A DNA stretch of 61,932 nucleotides, taken from positions 1 to 61,932 of the forward strand of contig SDNV01000003.1 of assembly GCA_004524515.1 (NCBI GenBank), written 5' to 3'. Each line of letters begins with the position of its first letter. Position 1 is the first letter of the stretch. The notes beneath the pieces were generated by a model. It was given only the letters and a program-made list of their open reading frames with translations. It had not been told where the DNA came from and searched no databases. The DNA comes from Promethearchaeota archaeon. GTDB lineage: Archaea > Asgardarchaeota > Lokiarchaeia > Sigynarchaeales > SOKP01. Below, piece after piece: positions 47,101 to 54,187 of the stretch. The position numbers and the translations under genes were made by a program.

Positions 47101-47550
47101 CAATTCAGTGGGTTTTAAACTCTTGATAGCGTCAATTTTACCTTGACTAACAAATGCAAAATGATTATCAGGATTATAATTTAAATCTGAAATCAAATTT
47201 TGAATCTCTGTAGCATGGACTTTGCTATATTCTGTATCCGTATTTTTTTTAATCAGAAAAAATGGGGACTGACCCTTAATAACATTTCTCCTAATATTAA
47301 TTAAATCCTCACCATTTTGGATTTCTAACTCAACCATGGCATGCTTTTGTCCATGTCTAATAAAATTTGACCATTTTTTATAGCGCTCATCTCTCTCATT
47401 ACTTCCCAATGCAAACTTAATTGCTTGAAAGATGGAGGTTTTACCAGACCAATTTGGTCCAACTATAAGAATAAATTTATTATTTTCGAAATCAACCTCA
47501 TCCCGTTTAAACGAAAGAAAGTTTTCTAGAATTACTCTTCTGATAAACAC
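44137..47550 (-). CDS. smc: SMC chromosome-organising ATPase
   Basis: The 1137-residue protein has Walker A GPNWSGKT (31-38), two long coiled coils, a hinge around residues 490-650, the signature LSGGQ near the C-terminus, and Walker B PLCMLDEAAMFLDD. The head Q-loop FVSQGKIDAIKSLKP is also present. The Walker A has Trp where most SMCs have Gly, a small deviation. It is the core of a condensin-like complex with the two downstream genes. The start is GTG 47550 without a clear ribosome-binding site. Confidence 0.9.
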   Translation of the reverse strand: MFIRRVILENFLSFKRDEVDFENNKFILIVGPNWSGKTSIFQAIKFALGSNERDERYKKWSNFIRHGQKHAMVELEIQNGEDLINIRRNVIKGQSPFFLIKKNTDTEYSKVHATEIQNLISDLNYNPDNHFAFVSQGKIDAIKSLKPTELCNFLEEGIGLKGLRDEILQQKHNVFNLNTELKSLRSKKNVLNISLDLLQPKLERLEEKHKLVEIKRNYEDELLWANRKKLKEEIKYLERDFSKLKVEIDEIKSKKDEIDKEVKKFEILLSKTDKDINRAQENLGKNKQKRTDLIAKIQKWHQEEITIKQDLDNLSQQISKEKKILENHTNQKKSLDHEIQLIKDKLDDIELNIENLIKEQTQLLEKIKLNSEFVDHYNQIIREKDEKQKNIQDNKIEINAINDEINQIFQSFKDIEHKLDKNKWFLENPTKSLLKQLDSELMKTNSAQYSINTKKEQLERERFKKLNNLKLLQEALRKRRVIYPQRSNIEILKDEIKKRDLKVKGPIIEYLKYDDHLSYAIESVLGERLLYSFIAENWETMTLLKRLRENYNTYCNIYVPRNVNITKYPEISAEGVIGYLVELINIIGNDQDIKKVIYSKIKNCIVVKDYHSGVNLYNNNNFKGKCVTLKGEQIISYRYVYETPHIKSLKGLLSAGTQKEQANILDSEIKSLNEQILNFEVRLSKLDEQERDLLKKKETYHDLSYIFNQKQRLTAKKNDLYEQRAILEKENSNISTDIKDLNVKIKEIQSKTDPHFFKWNERIKEIPNELTIYTNEKKNWSGKLKENQKILKEVEIKQNSQNQTVSLLNQQFEEKNEDLKKRHKDAYVVYNELGKVETKISQLDSRILEFNEKKIQIQESKKELDIQIIQINVQLEQENVNLNYIRQKLEGKKEDLERINSQIGPLISENKIKIRPIEEIQQDMLKVDKDLMKFLDVDDSLLIERDQLLTGLKEIAKNQKDIEADIKAAMKTEDKMEETYYNKFENVLNDLKSKINRKFRNSEIKAYCSLELIGDFENLGVEIKAALSKSHLRSCSALSGGQVSMISICLILSLQELKPSPLCMLDEAAMFLDDKNSEVAYQMIKSTLKENPNIQMILFLPKSSNVLYLLAEKLIGVARTGKDEVSTIFKPKVIKKD

Positions 47551-47602
47551 ATTATTGTTCTGAGATTTGGCTGATATTTAAATCACCTTGTTTTCTGTTA
47601 TT

Positions 47603-48880
47603 TTATTTTCCGAAGGCTCTTTTTATAAGATCAATACGCTTCTTTGCTTTTTCTAAGTTTATCTGAGCCATATTCGGAGAATCATTTAAAATAAAGGGAT
47701 ATTTAGCTAATAATTTTCTGTCATGATCTTCAAGAGGTTCTTTTTTATTGAGCTTATCAATAATAATTAATAATTCACTATAATTTTTTGAAGCAGCATT
47801 TTCATAAAGTTGATTTAACATGAATTCTGAAATTCCTTCTTCTCGAATTTGACCAATATAATCATCTATTTTTTCCATACTAGCCTTTTGATTCTCGATT
47901 TTCTCAGCTGTTTTTCTCTTATTATTATATAAATCCTGTTTGAATTCAATTGAATTTTCCATTTCAGGGATATTAGGAGTATTTGACAATACAAATTCAC
48001 CAGATTCTATTAAATTTATTAAAGTGTCCGTAATTTCATTGCTGATATCGTTGAGATCCGAATTTAAGAAATGTCTAAATATACCCATTTTTAAGACTTG
48101 TTTCAGGTCATTAACTTCCCAATTTTCAGTATAATTTAGAACTTCATTAATATCAAACACGATTTTCGGATTTTTTTCAGAAAAATCCTTTAAAAAGGTC
48201 TCGCGTTCAATTTTATTCAACATTGGAATTTTTATAAACAGATCAAAAATTTCAGAGATGTTTTCTGCATTTTCCACTAATTCCTTATAATTGTAATTTA
48301 GCCAAATAAGAATTGAATTACTGTTTATAAAATCCATAGCCCTATTTTCGGTTTGGAATAAATTTATAAAATTATTCAAAAGACTTCTCTTTTTAAATAA
48401 TTTTCTCAATCGTGGTTTTTGATCAATTAAAATTAACCGCTTAAAATTGCTTTTATTCTCATCTGTTTTTTTAGATGATTTCTCTTTTACATTACGGGAT
48501 TGCTTTTCTACTAACATTTCTTGCTCGGGTTTATTAAAATAATCAATAAAAGCATCAAAGGTATTGAAAAATTCTTCTGGAGTTTTTAATATCTCATTAT
48601 TATTTAGTTCAAAAAACTCCAAATAATAATTACTTGAAATTAATTTGAAAAAGTCTACAACATCGGTTCCCGGATTTAAATGGATTAGGATTGCTCCTTT
48701 AGGTTTAACATATTGATATAATTCTAAATCTTGTGAATTTGCAATCACTAATTTCATATAGTTTATTATTTCATTGTATTTATCTCGATAAAAGATATTA
48801 TTCTTATCAATATGAATCTCTGAAGGTAAAAATTTTCGAAAAAATCTTAAAAATTTCTTATTGCTCTCCAATTCGGTCAT
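47603..48880 (-). CDS. Degenerate AAA+-like protein encoded upstream of smc
   Basis: The order of segments follows an AAA+ ATPase, with the catalytic residues lost. GAILIHLNPGTDVVDFF (62-78) replaces Walker A (normally PPGTGKT, here PGTDVV without Lys). LILIDQ (149-154) replaces Walker B (DE). ILIWLNYNYKEL (190-201) resembles sensor 1, FDLFIKIPMLNKIERETFLKDF (~212-233) the post-sensor strand and helix, and WEVNDLKQVL the lid helix. A Lys-rich linker (~120-147) interrupts the core. Located 52 bases before smc on the same strand, it is probably a structural subunit or loader. This is pattern reading and needs a structure check. Confidence 0.55.
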   Translation of the reverse strand: MTELESNKKFLRFFRKFLPSEIHIDKNNIFYRDKYNEIINYMKLVIANSQDLELYQYVKPKGAILIHLNPGTDVVDFFKLISSNYYLEFFELNNNEILKTPEEFFNTFDAFIDYFNKPEQEMLVEKQSRNVKEKSSKKTDENKSNFKRLILIDQKPRLRKLFKKRSLLNNFINLFQTENRAMDFINSNSILIWLNYNYKELVENAENISEIFDLFIKIPMLNKIERETFLKDFSEKNPKIVFDINEVLNYTENWEVNDLKQVLKMGIFRHFLNSDLNDISNEITDTLINLIESGEFVLSNTPNIPEMENSIEFKQDLYNNKRKTAEKIENQKASMEKIDDYIGQIREEGISEFMLNQLYENAASKNYSELLIIIDKLNKKEPLEDHDRKLLAKYPFILNDSPNMAQINLEKAKKRIDLIKRAFGK

Positions 48881-49154
48881 TTATAAATTAACTTAAATTT
48901 TTTCTTTCTTTTTTGGATATTATTTTAATGGAAAAACGCCTATATAAAATGATTGCTTGCGCCATTATCACTTATATATTTTACGGTAAACATTCTTCCG
49001 ACAAAATATCTCATACTTATAATGCATACAACAATAATTTACTAATTATAATCGTATATCTATAATGGATAGTGGGTAAGGATTTATTGATATCAGATGA
49101 AAACCAATTAAAAATATAGGCTTTCAATTAAATTGTATAAATAGACCTTCTCTT

Positions 49155-49580
49155 TTAAGATGGTGGAACAAATTTAACTTTTAAATTTTTTTTGCCTTGT
49201 TTAATCCATTTTACTAATTTATCTTCCGGAATCTTATTGAATAAAATGTAACTCTCTTGAATTATGCTGTGTAAGAACGAATTACCATTTTTCAGACTTC
49301 TTTTAAATTCTTCATAACTTAATGTTTTAGGTTGGACTAATCCTTCGCTATATTTATAGGATGTTAAAAATCTTTCCTTCATATCTCTGAATTCTTTATC
49401 AAAAACGCATAAAACATCGATATCACTATGTTGCGTGTAGGTTCCCTTTGCCAATGAACCATAAAGTAAGATCAATTTCAGATTTTCTTTTTCAATTCTA
49501 TTGATAAACGTTTCTAATTCATTATGATGAGGGTATCTCTTTAATTTTTTTTTTAACAAATCCAATGATAAATTTTGCAT
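49155..49580 (-). CDS. MNT-type nucleotidyltransferase (antitoxin of HEPN-MNT pair)
   Basis: LLYGSLAKGTYTQHSDIDVL is the minimal nucleotidyltransferase motif (GS, then DxD). The 141-residue protein partners with the HEPN gene upstream, with a 59-base overlap. In studied pairs the MNT protein silences the HEPN RNase by AMPylating it. All catalytic residues are visible, so it should be active. Confidence 0.8.
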   Translation of the reverse strand: MQNLSLDLLKKKLKRYPHHNELETFINRIEKENLKLILLYGSLAKGTYTQHSDIDVLCVFDKEFRDMKERFLTSYKYSEGLVQPKTLSYEEFKRSLKNGNSFLHSIIQESYILFNKIPEDKLVKWIKQGKKNLKVKFVPPS

Positions 49581-49974
49581 GGTTTAAACACTCACTCGCA
49601 ATTTTTTTATTATAATATTCTGCGGGATAACCGCTTGAGAAACCATTAGGATAACGAGGTTGTATATAATGGCGATCTAATTCTTGGCATTTTTCTTTTA
49701 AGACATCATATTCTCCCTCGTCAAATTCCTTATCTTTCTCTTCATTCGTTTCTGCCATGATCTTCTTTAATTCCCTTAATAAATAAACCAACCCATGGCC
49801 CCAAGAATCAATATTTAAATATAATAACAATGCTTTTAATGTTTTTTCAGCCGATTGTTGTGCTTGGAAGCAAGTCCATTCATAATGCTCAAATTTTTCA
49901 CTGTCCTCTGCAGCTTCCAAGTCTTTTTCAGCTTGTTTAAGCCAATCATTATATCTGTTCATATTAGATCCCAT
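49522..49974 (-). CDS. HEPN-domain protein (toxin of HEPN-MNT pair)
   Basis: YNDWLKQAEKDLEAAEDSEKFEHYEWTCFQAQQSAEKTLKALLLY is the typical HEPN opening, and LDRHYIQPRYPNG is the active loop with the Arg...Tyr motif that MNT partners modify. The length is 150 residues. An alternative ATG at 49962 follows a GGGATCT site. The pair is a classic toxin-antitoxin or stress module, located alone between the smc operon and the propeller gene. Confidence 0.8.
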   Translation of the reverse strand: MGSNMNRYNDWLKQAEKDLEAAEDSEKFEHYEWTCFQAQQSAEKTLKALLLYLNIDSWGHGLVYLLRELKKIMAETNEEKDKEFDEGEYDVLKEKCQELDRHYIQPRYPNGFSSGYPAEYYNKKIASECLNHAKFIIGFVKKKIKEIPSS

Positions 49975-50235
49975 TTAGTATTTTTAACCTCTTAATTTAT
50001 AATAAAATGACACATATAAATTCATTTGTTTTTATAGTCGACGAAAGAATCACATGCTTTGATGAGCAGTTCTCTTTTACTATTTTTTATGTATATTGTA
50101 CTATTTTGTTAATGAAGTCTTCAATAAAGATATGGTTATAAATAATCAATCATAATTCATGCTATTACAAATCTAATATAACAGGGATTTTATATAATTA
50201 TGTCAAAATAAAATTTAATTTTTAGAACTCTATTA

Positions 50236-51705
50236 TTGCTGGCAATCGTCTCTGTTAGCTTTTTATCCGTATCCTCTGTAAACACTAACAGCGTGGTTGT
50301 GAACGAGCAAAACAAAGATAATATTGAAAGTTCATTGATTCCAAAATCAAGTGGTTATGCTGTTTCTGAAAGATGGAATGATACTACAGTAGAAATCGTG
50401 AATGAAGTGGCGGTTTCAGCAGATGGCAAATATATGGCAGTTGTTACAAATTGGGATGCTACTCCTGGAAGTGATATATTTTTTTATAATACATCTGATC
50501 ACGATGGTATTCCGATGTGGAGTTATGACGCAGCTATTAGCTTTGATTCATTAGCAATTTCGGCTAATGGAAGTTATATTATTGCGGGTAGTTCTGCAAG
50601 CAATATTGCATATCTTTTTAATAGTTCAGTTCCTTATCCCGGTAATGATAAGGATTATATATATTATGTTGATTGGGGGGAGCCTATTAATTCAGTAGAT
50701 GTCTCCGCAGATGGAAAACTCATTGTTCTTGGAGGAAGTTATGGAGGTGGTGATGGAGGAATTCTTTCATATAATAATTCACACCCTCCTGGGGGTTGGG
50801 GTACTAATAAGGAGGCTGATTATCTTTGGAAATACGAAACTACTATGCCTTTTCTTTCGGTGGCTATTTCAGCTGACGGCAAGTATGTCGTAGGAGCGCA
50901 GGATTTGACATGGGCGGCAGATGAGATATTTTTCCTCAATACGACAGATTATACCTTAGGATCTGATCAAGTTCCCATGTGGAGCTATAATACTTCAGCT
51001 ACCGTAAATACTGTGGCGATCTCAGCCACAGGTGAGTATGTTGTTGCAGGGACTTCGCAACAGGATCCAGGGGATGAATTATTTGTATTCAATAAGTCTA
51101 CCAATAATGGAATCCCTGAATGGAGTTATGATTATGGTACGGGAACGTTAATTCATTCAGTCGCTATTTCAGCAGACGGAGAGTATATTGCAACTGGATG
51201 CGAAGGTCCTACTCCTACAGCGGGCATCGTTGGATTGTTTAGTAATTCGAAATCACAGAATCTATGGAATTCTTCTACAGGTGGTAAAGTAAATACCGTG
51301 GATATAACCGAAGATGGAAAATATATTGTCGCAGGAACCAATTATCAATTAGGTAATGGTCGTTTTAACGAAACTGTATTATTATATAAACAGTCAGCGA
51401 ATCCAACAGGTAATGCTTTACCAGAATGGGCGTTCAATACGAGTAATGACGTCAATTCTGTGTCAATTTCAGCTTTGGGCAATTACATAGGAGCAGGAGG
51501 AGTTTTTACCTTAGGATCAGGTAGAGCATATCTCTTTTACGCTCGAACAATACAAAGCATAATTTCTAGTAATGGTGATGATGATGATGACGATGATGAG
51601 GAGGCAGCCATTCCATTTGGAAACCATTATCTGCTGTTTGCGGCTATTGCCATAGCATCCTTAGTAATCATTACCAAGCGAAAAGCGGTCTTTAGCAAAA
51701 AATAA
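50236..51705 (+). CDS. Secreted membrane-anchored beta-propeller protein with interrupted N-terminus
   Basis: The 489-residue frame has about seven propeller repeats around (VNSVAISADGKYIVAG), each ~50 residues, then a poly-Asp/Glu linker (~455-465) and a C-terminal membrane helix (~470-482) with a basic tail: an extracellular domain tethered by its C-terminus. The frame is open only from TTG 50236. In the same frame, ATG 50200 gives Met-Ser-Lys, then TAA (50209-50211), then a normal signal peptide NLIFRTLLLLAIVSVSFLS. A signal peptide starting at 50200 would be complete if the TAA were a sense codon. This points to a nonsense mutation, a sequencing error or a weak TTG start. Confidence 0.72.
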   Translation: MLAIVSVSFLSVSSVNTNSVVVNEQNKDNIESSLIPKSSGYAVSERWNDTTVEIVNEVAVSADGKYMAVVTNWDATPGSDIFFYNTSDHDGIPMWSYDAAISFDSLAISANGSYIIAGSSASNIAYLFNSSVPYPGNDKDYIYYVDWGEPINSVDVSADGKLIVLGGSYGGGDGGILSYNNSHPPGGWGTNKEADYLWKYETTMPFLSVAISADGKYVVGAQDLTWAADEIFFLNTTDYTLGSDQVPMWSYNTSATVNTVAISATGEYVVAGTSQQDPGDELFVFNKSTNNGIPEWSYDYGTGTLIHSVAISADGEYIATGCEGPTPTAGIVGLFSNSKSQNLWNSSTGGKVNTVDITEDGKYIVAGTNYQLGNGRFNETVLLYKQSANPTGNALPEWAFNTSNDVNSVSISALGNYIGAGGVFTLGSGRAYLFYARTIQSIISSNGDDDDDDDEEAAIPFGNHYLLFAAIAIASLVIITKRKAVFSKK

Positions 51706-51781
51706 ATTCCAACTTTTTTTATTTATTTTACTTATTTAAATGTAAAAATTTTATGGTATTGAATGAATTAATCGTTATTAT

Positions 51782-52177
51782 TCATTGAGCAGAATTAAAT
51801 ACCTTATCTAATATTTTTAAAAATAACTTCATTTCTTCCCTTTTTAATCCATAATAAGTATAGTTACCTTTTTTCCAACTTAATATCAAATTTGCTCTCT
51901 CTAACTTCCTAAGATGATGAGATATTGTAGATTGTGATTTATTAAGGATCGCTTCGAGTTCACAAACACATCTATCTTTTTCTTTTAACGAATTGAGAAT
52001 AATTAAACGTTCTATAGATGAAATTGCGGTTCCAAAATTAGCTATATTTAAAAAATCTTCATTATTTTTTAATCTCTGCCCAGAACTTTGTAATTCCTCA
52101 AAATATTTGGTTGAACTGCAGATACCATTACATGAACATAACATATCCATTAATTCAGCCTTACGTTTGGTATTCAT
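51782..52177 (-). CDS. arsR: ArsR-family metalloregulator
   Basis: The winged helix ILNKSQSTISHHLRKLERANL and the Cys pair in DRCVCELE are the standard As(III)-responsive ArsR core, with further N-terminal Cys (LCSCNGICSS) that could bind metal. It is divergent from the DUF166/ACR3/HgcA-like gene set, and two palindromes lie in the shared promoter region. ATG 52177 is used; an in-frame GTG at 52186 is the alternative. It should repress the operon and release on binding a thiophilic metal(loid). Confidence 0.85.
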   Translation of the reverse strand: MNTKRKAELMDMLCSCNGICSSTKYFEELQSSGQRLKNNEDFLNIANFGTAISSIERLIILNSLKEKDRCVCELEAILNKSQSTISHHLRKLERANLILSWKKGNYTYYGLKREEMKLFLKILDKVFNSAQ

Positions 52178-52236
52178 GATTATCACAATTTTTACAAAAA
52201 TTTGAAAAATTTTTAATTCTACTATAATATATATAT

Positions 52237-52256
52237 AAATCGATAAATATAAATTT
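52237..52256. promoter_or_regulatory. Candidate ArsR operator, copy 1
   Basis: This 20-base site follows AAATNNATANNTATNNATTT, a palindrome with CG and AA in the variable positions. It overlaps the AT-rich TATA region between arsR and the DUF166 gene. An almost identical copy follows with 27-base spacing, so the two could bind two dimers on one DNA face region. Confidence 0.6.
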
Positions 52257-52263
52257 GACTCCC

Positions 52264-52283
52264 AAATCGATAAGTATAAATTT
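52264..52283. promoter_or_regulatory. Candidate ArsR operator, copy 2
   Basis: It matches copy 1 at 19 of 20 bases and keeps the palindromic skeleton AAATNNATANNTATNNATTT. It is 69 bases before the DUF166 start codon. The similarity extends on the right beyond the core (24 aligned bases in total). Confidence 0.6.
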
Positions 52284-52351
52284 ACTGGATTCTATTAATA
52301 TCTTAAGCCTTAAAGTAATATTTCAACCCATGTTTTAAAAAAAATTTAATT

Positions 52352-53098
52352 ATGACTATCCATTCATTTAAAAATTTAAAAGTTGGATTAGTGTCAGATG
52401 GAAAGTATGGTGAAAGAGCTTTTGAAAATATAAAGAAGAGATTTGAAGTAGTTTGGATTCTCGTTCCAGACATTCCTTCTAACATTATGTTGGATGATGA
52501 TTTAGAACTTGATATCCCTGATTGCGATATATATATTTCATATGTTCGTCATCCAGATATCATAATAGAGTTAGCAGAACTTCAGAAACCATTAATACTT
52601 GGTGTTTTACCAGGTGTTGGTCTACTAAACCAAGTCAGAAATAAAAATCCTCAAGTCATTCATGCTCCAACGATGTGTTCTTTAGAAAATGATACGGGAA
52701 TACCAGAAGTTGATGAATTCACGACCTTTTACGGAAGACCTAGTTATGAACCTAAAATTGATCAAGACGGAACATTTAGAGAAATTATGGTAAAACGTTC
52801 TTCATTATGTGGTTCCTCTGAAGCTGGAGCAGAATTTCTCTTAGGGAAGGAGTTTAACATTGAAAATCTTCAAAATTTTGCATTACGTGTTTGTCATGAA
52901 TGCCGGGCTCCTCGGTTCGGTCACACATGTGATAAGGAAGTTGCCGGAATCAATCACCTAGTTTCTCTTTTAAATGCGATGTCTCCTGAAGATTTATCTG
53001 AAATTGATGAAAATTTAAGGCTTTTTATCGAAAATATGAGTGTTGAATATGCTAAGAGATTAGATAATTCGAGGCTATTATTAAATGAGGTTATTTAA
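52352..53098 (+). CDS. DUF166-family protein
   Basis: The 248-residue protein has an N-terminal nucleotide-like fold (KVGLVSDGKYGERAFENIKKRF), a middle Cys in VKRSSLCGSS, and the C-terminal RVCHECRAPRFGHTCDKEVAG with three Cys. Databases often label this family thymidylate synthase, but no such motif is visible. The conserved Cys could bind a metal or cluster. It is the first gene after the operators and ends two bases before the ACR3 ATG, so it belongs to the metal(loid) operon. Confidence 0.75.
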   Translation: MTIHSFKNLKVGLVSDGKYGERAFENIKKRFEVVWILVPDIPSNIMLDDDLELDIPDCDIYISYVRHPDIIIELAELQKPLILGVLPGVGLLNQVRNKNPQVIHAPTMCSLENDTGIPEVDEFTTFYGRPSYEPKIDQDGTFREIMVKRSSLCGSSEAGAEFLLGKEFNIENLQNFALRVCHECRAPRFGHTCDKEVAGINHLVSLLNAMSPEDLSEIDENLRLFIENMSVEYAKRLDNSRLLLNEVI

Positions 53099-53100
53099 AA

Positions 53101-54162
53101 ATGAGTGAAATAAAAACTAAAAATGAAATGAAAAATAAGGCTTTAATACCCCATGAATTAGGTCTTTTCGGAAAATTTTTACCTCTTTGGGTAGCTATAT
53201 GCATTTTTATAGGAATCTTACTTTCTCAAATAGTTCCAGGTATTAGCGAAAGCATAAATTCATGGTCGATAGGTCAAATATCTATACCTATAGGGATATG
53301 TCTTTTTTTTATGATGTATCCTGGAATGTTGAATCTCCAAGCATCAGAATTGAAAAAGCTAGGGAAAAATCCGAAACCCATCATTTTAACCTTAATATCC
53401 AATTGGATTGTAGCTCCTCTTGTTGGTTTAATGATGGCAAGAATCTTTTTACCGGGTCAAGAGCAATTAGTAGTAGCAATTATTTTACTTTCTGCCTCGC
53501 CTTGTACCGCAATGGTTCTTGTATGGGGCTGGATGGCGAGAGGGAACCAAGAGCAAAATGTGACCAATACCAGTTTGAATACCATAACGATTATATTTCT
53601 TTATGTCCCTATTGTTGTTCTCTTAACTGGTATCCAAAATATTCCAATTGATACAACGCTATTAATAATTTCATTGATTTTTTTTATAGGACTCCCCTTA
53701 GCGTTAGGATTAATATCTAAAAGATTGTTAACCCAATCTAAAGGAGAACAATGGTTTGATGGCACTTATCGTCCTTTAGTAGAAAAAGTTTCAATTATAG
53801 CACTACTTATAACGTTGATTATCCTTTTTTCATTAAATGGAGATGTTTTGCTTAAAAATCCTGAACTCTTGCTCTTAATTACTATTCCTCTTTTGGTTGG
53901 ATTTGCTATTGTAGTTGCTTACAATGTAATCATAACTAAGCTTTTTAAGCTAAAATACAAGGAAGCGGTTGTCACAGTAATTATTGGCTCCTCAAGTCAT
54001 TTTGAAATTGCAATTGCTACTGCGATTGCCATGTATGGGATTGGATCGGTTGCCGCATTAGGTACAACAATGGGATTATTCTGGGAAGTTCCTGTTATGC
54101 TTTCAATAGTCTATTTAGGAAGGTACCTTGAGAAACGTGGCTTTTGGGAGGCTTCAAAATAA
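53101..54162 (+). CDS. acr3: ACR3-family arsenite efflux permease
   Basis: Ten hydrophobic helices over 353 residues, with the essential Cys135 in LSASPCTAMVLVWGWMARG and the late GLFWEVPVM segment, identify the ACR3 class. It exports arsenite, energised by the membrane potential. Position between DUF166 and the HgcA-like fusion, under an ArsR regulator, fits a thiophilic-metal efflux operon. Confidence 0.88.
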   Translation: MSEIKTKNEMKNKALIPHELGLFGKFLPLWVAICIFIGILLSQIVPGISESINSWSIGQISIPIGICLFFMMYPGMLNLQASELKKLGKNPKPIILTLISNWIVAPLVGLMMARIFLPGQEQLVVAIILLSASPCTAMVLVWGWMARGNQEQNVTNTSLNTITIIFLYVPIVVLLTGIQNIPIDTTLLIISLIFFIGLPLALGLISKRLLTQSKGEQWFDGTYRPLVEKVSIIALLITLIILFSLNGDVLLKNPELLLLITIPLLVGFAIVVAYNVIITKLFKLKYKEAVVTVIIGSSSHFEIAIATAIAMYGIGSVAALGTTMGLFWEVPVMLSIVYLGRYLEKRGFWEASK

Positions 54163-54187
54163 ATAGAAAAGATCAGGTGGATTAAAT

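Noticed and set aside
52352..53098. Thymidylate synthase label for DUF166
   Set aside because: No catalytic PCLQ-type motif or folate/dUMP-binding signature is visible; the label is a database carry-over. The thymidylate-synthase-like candidate is at 19749-20765.
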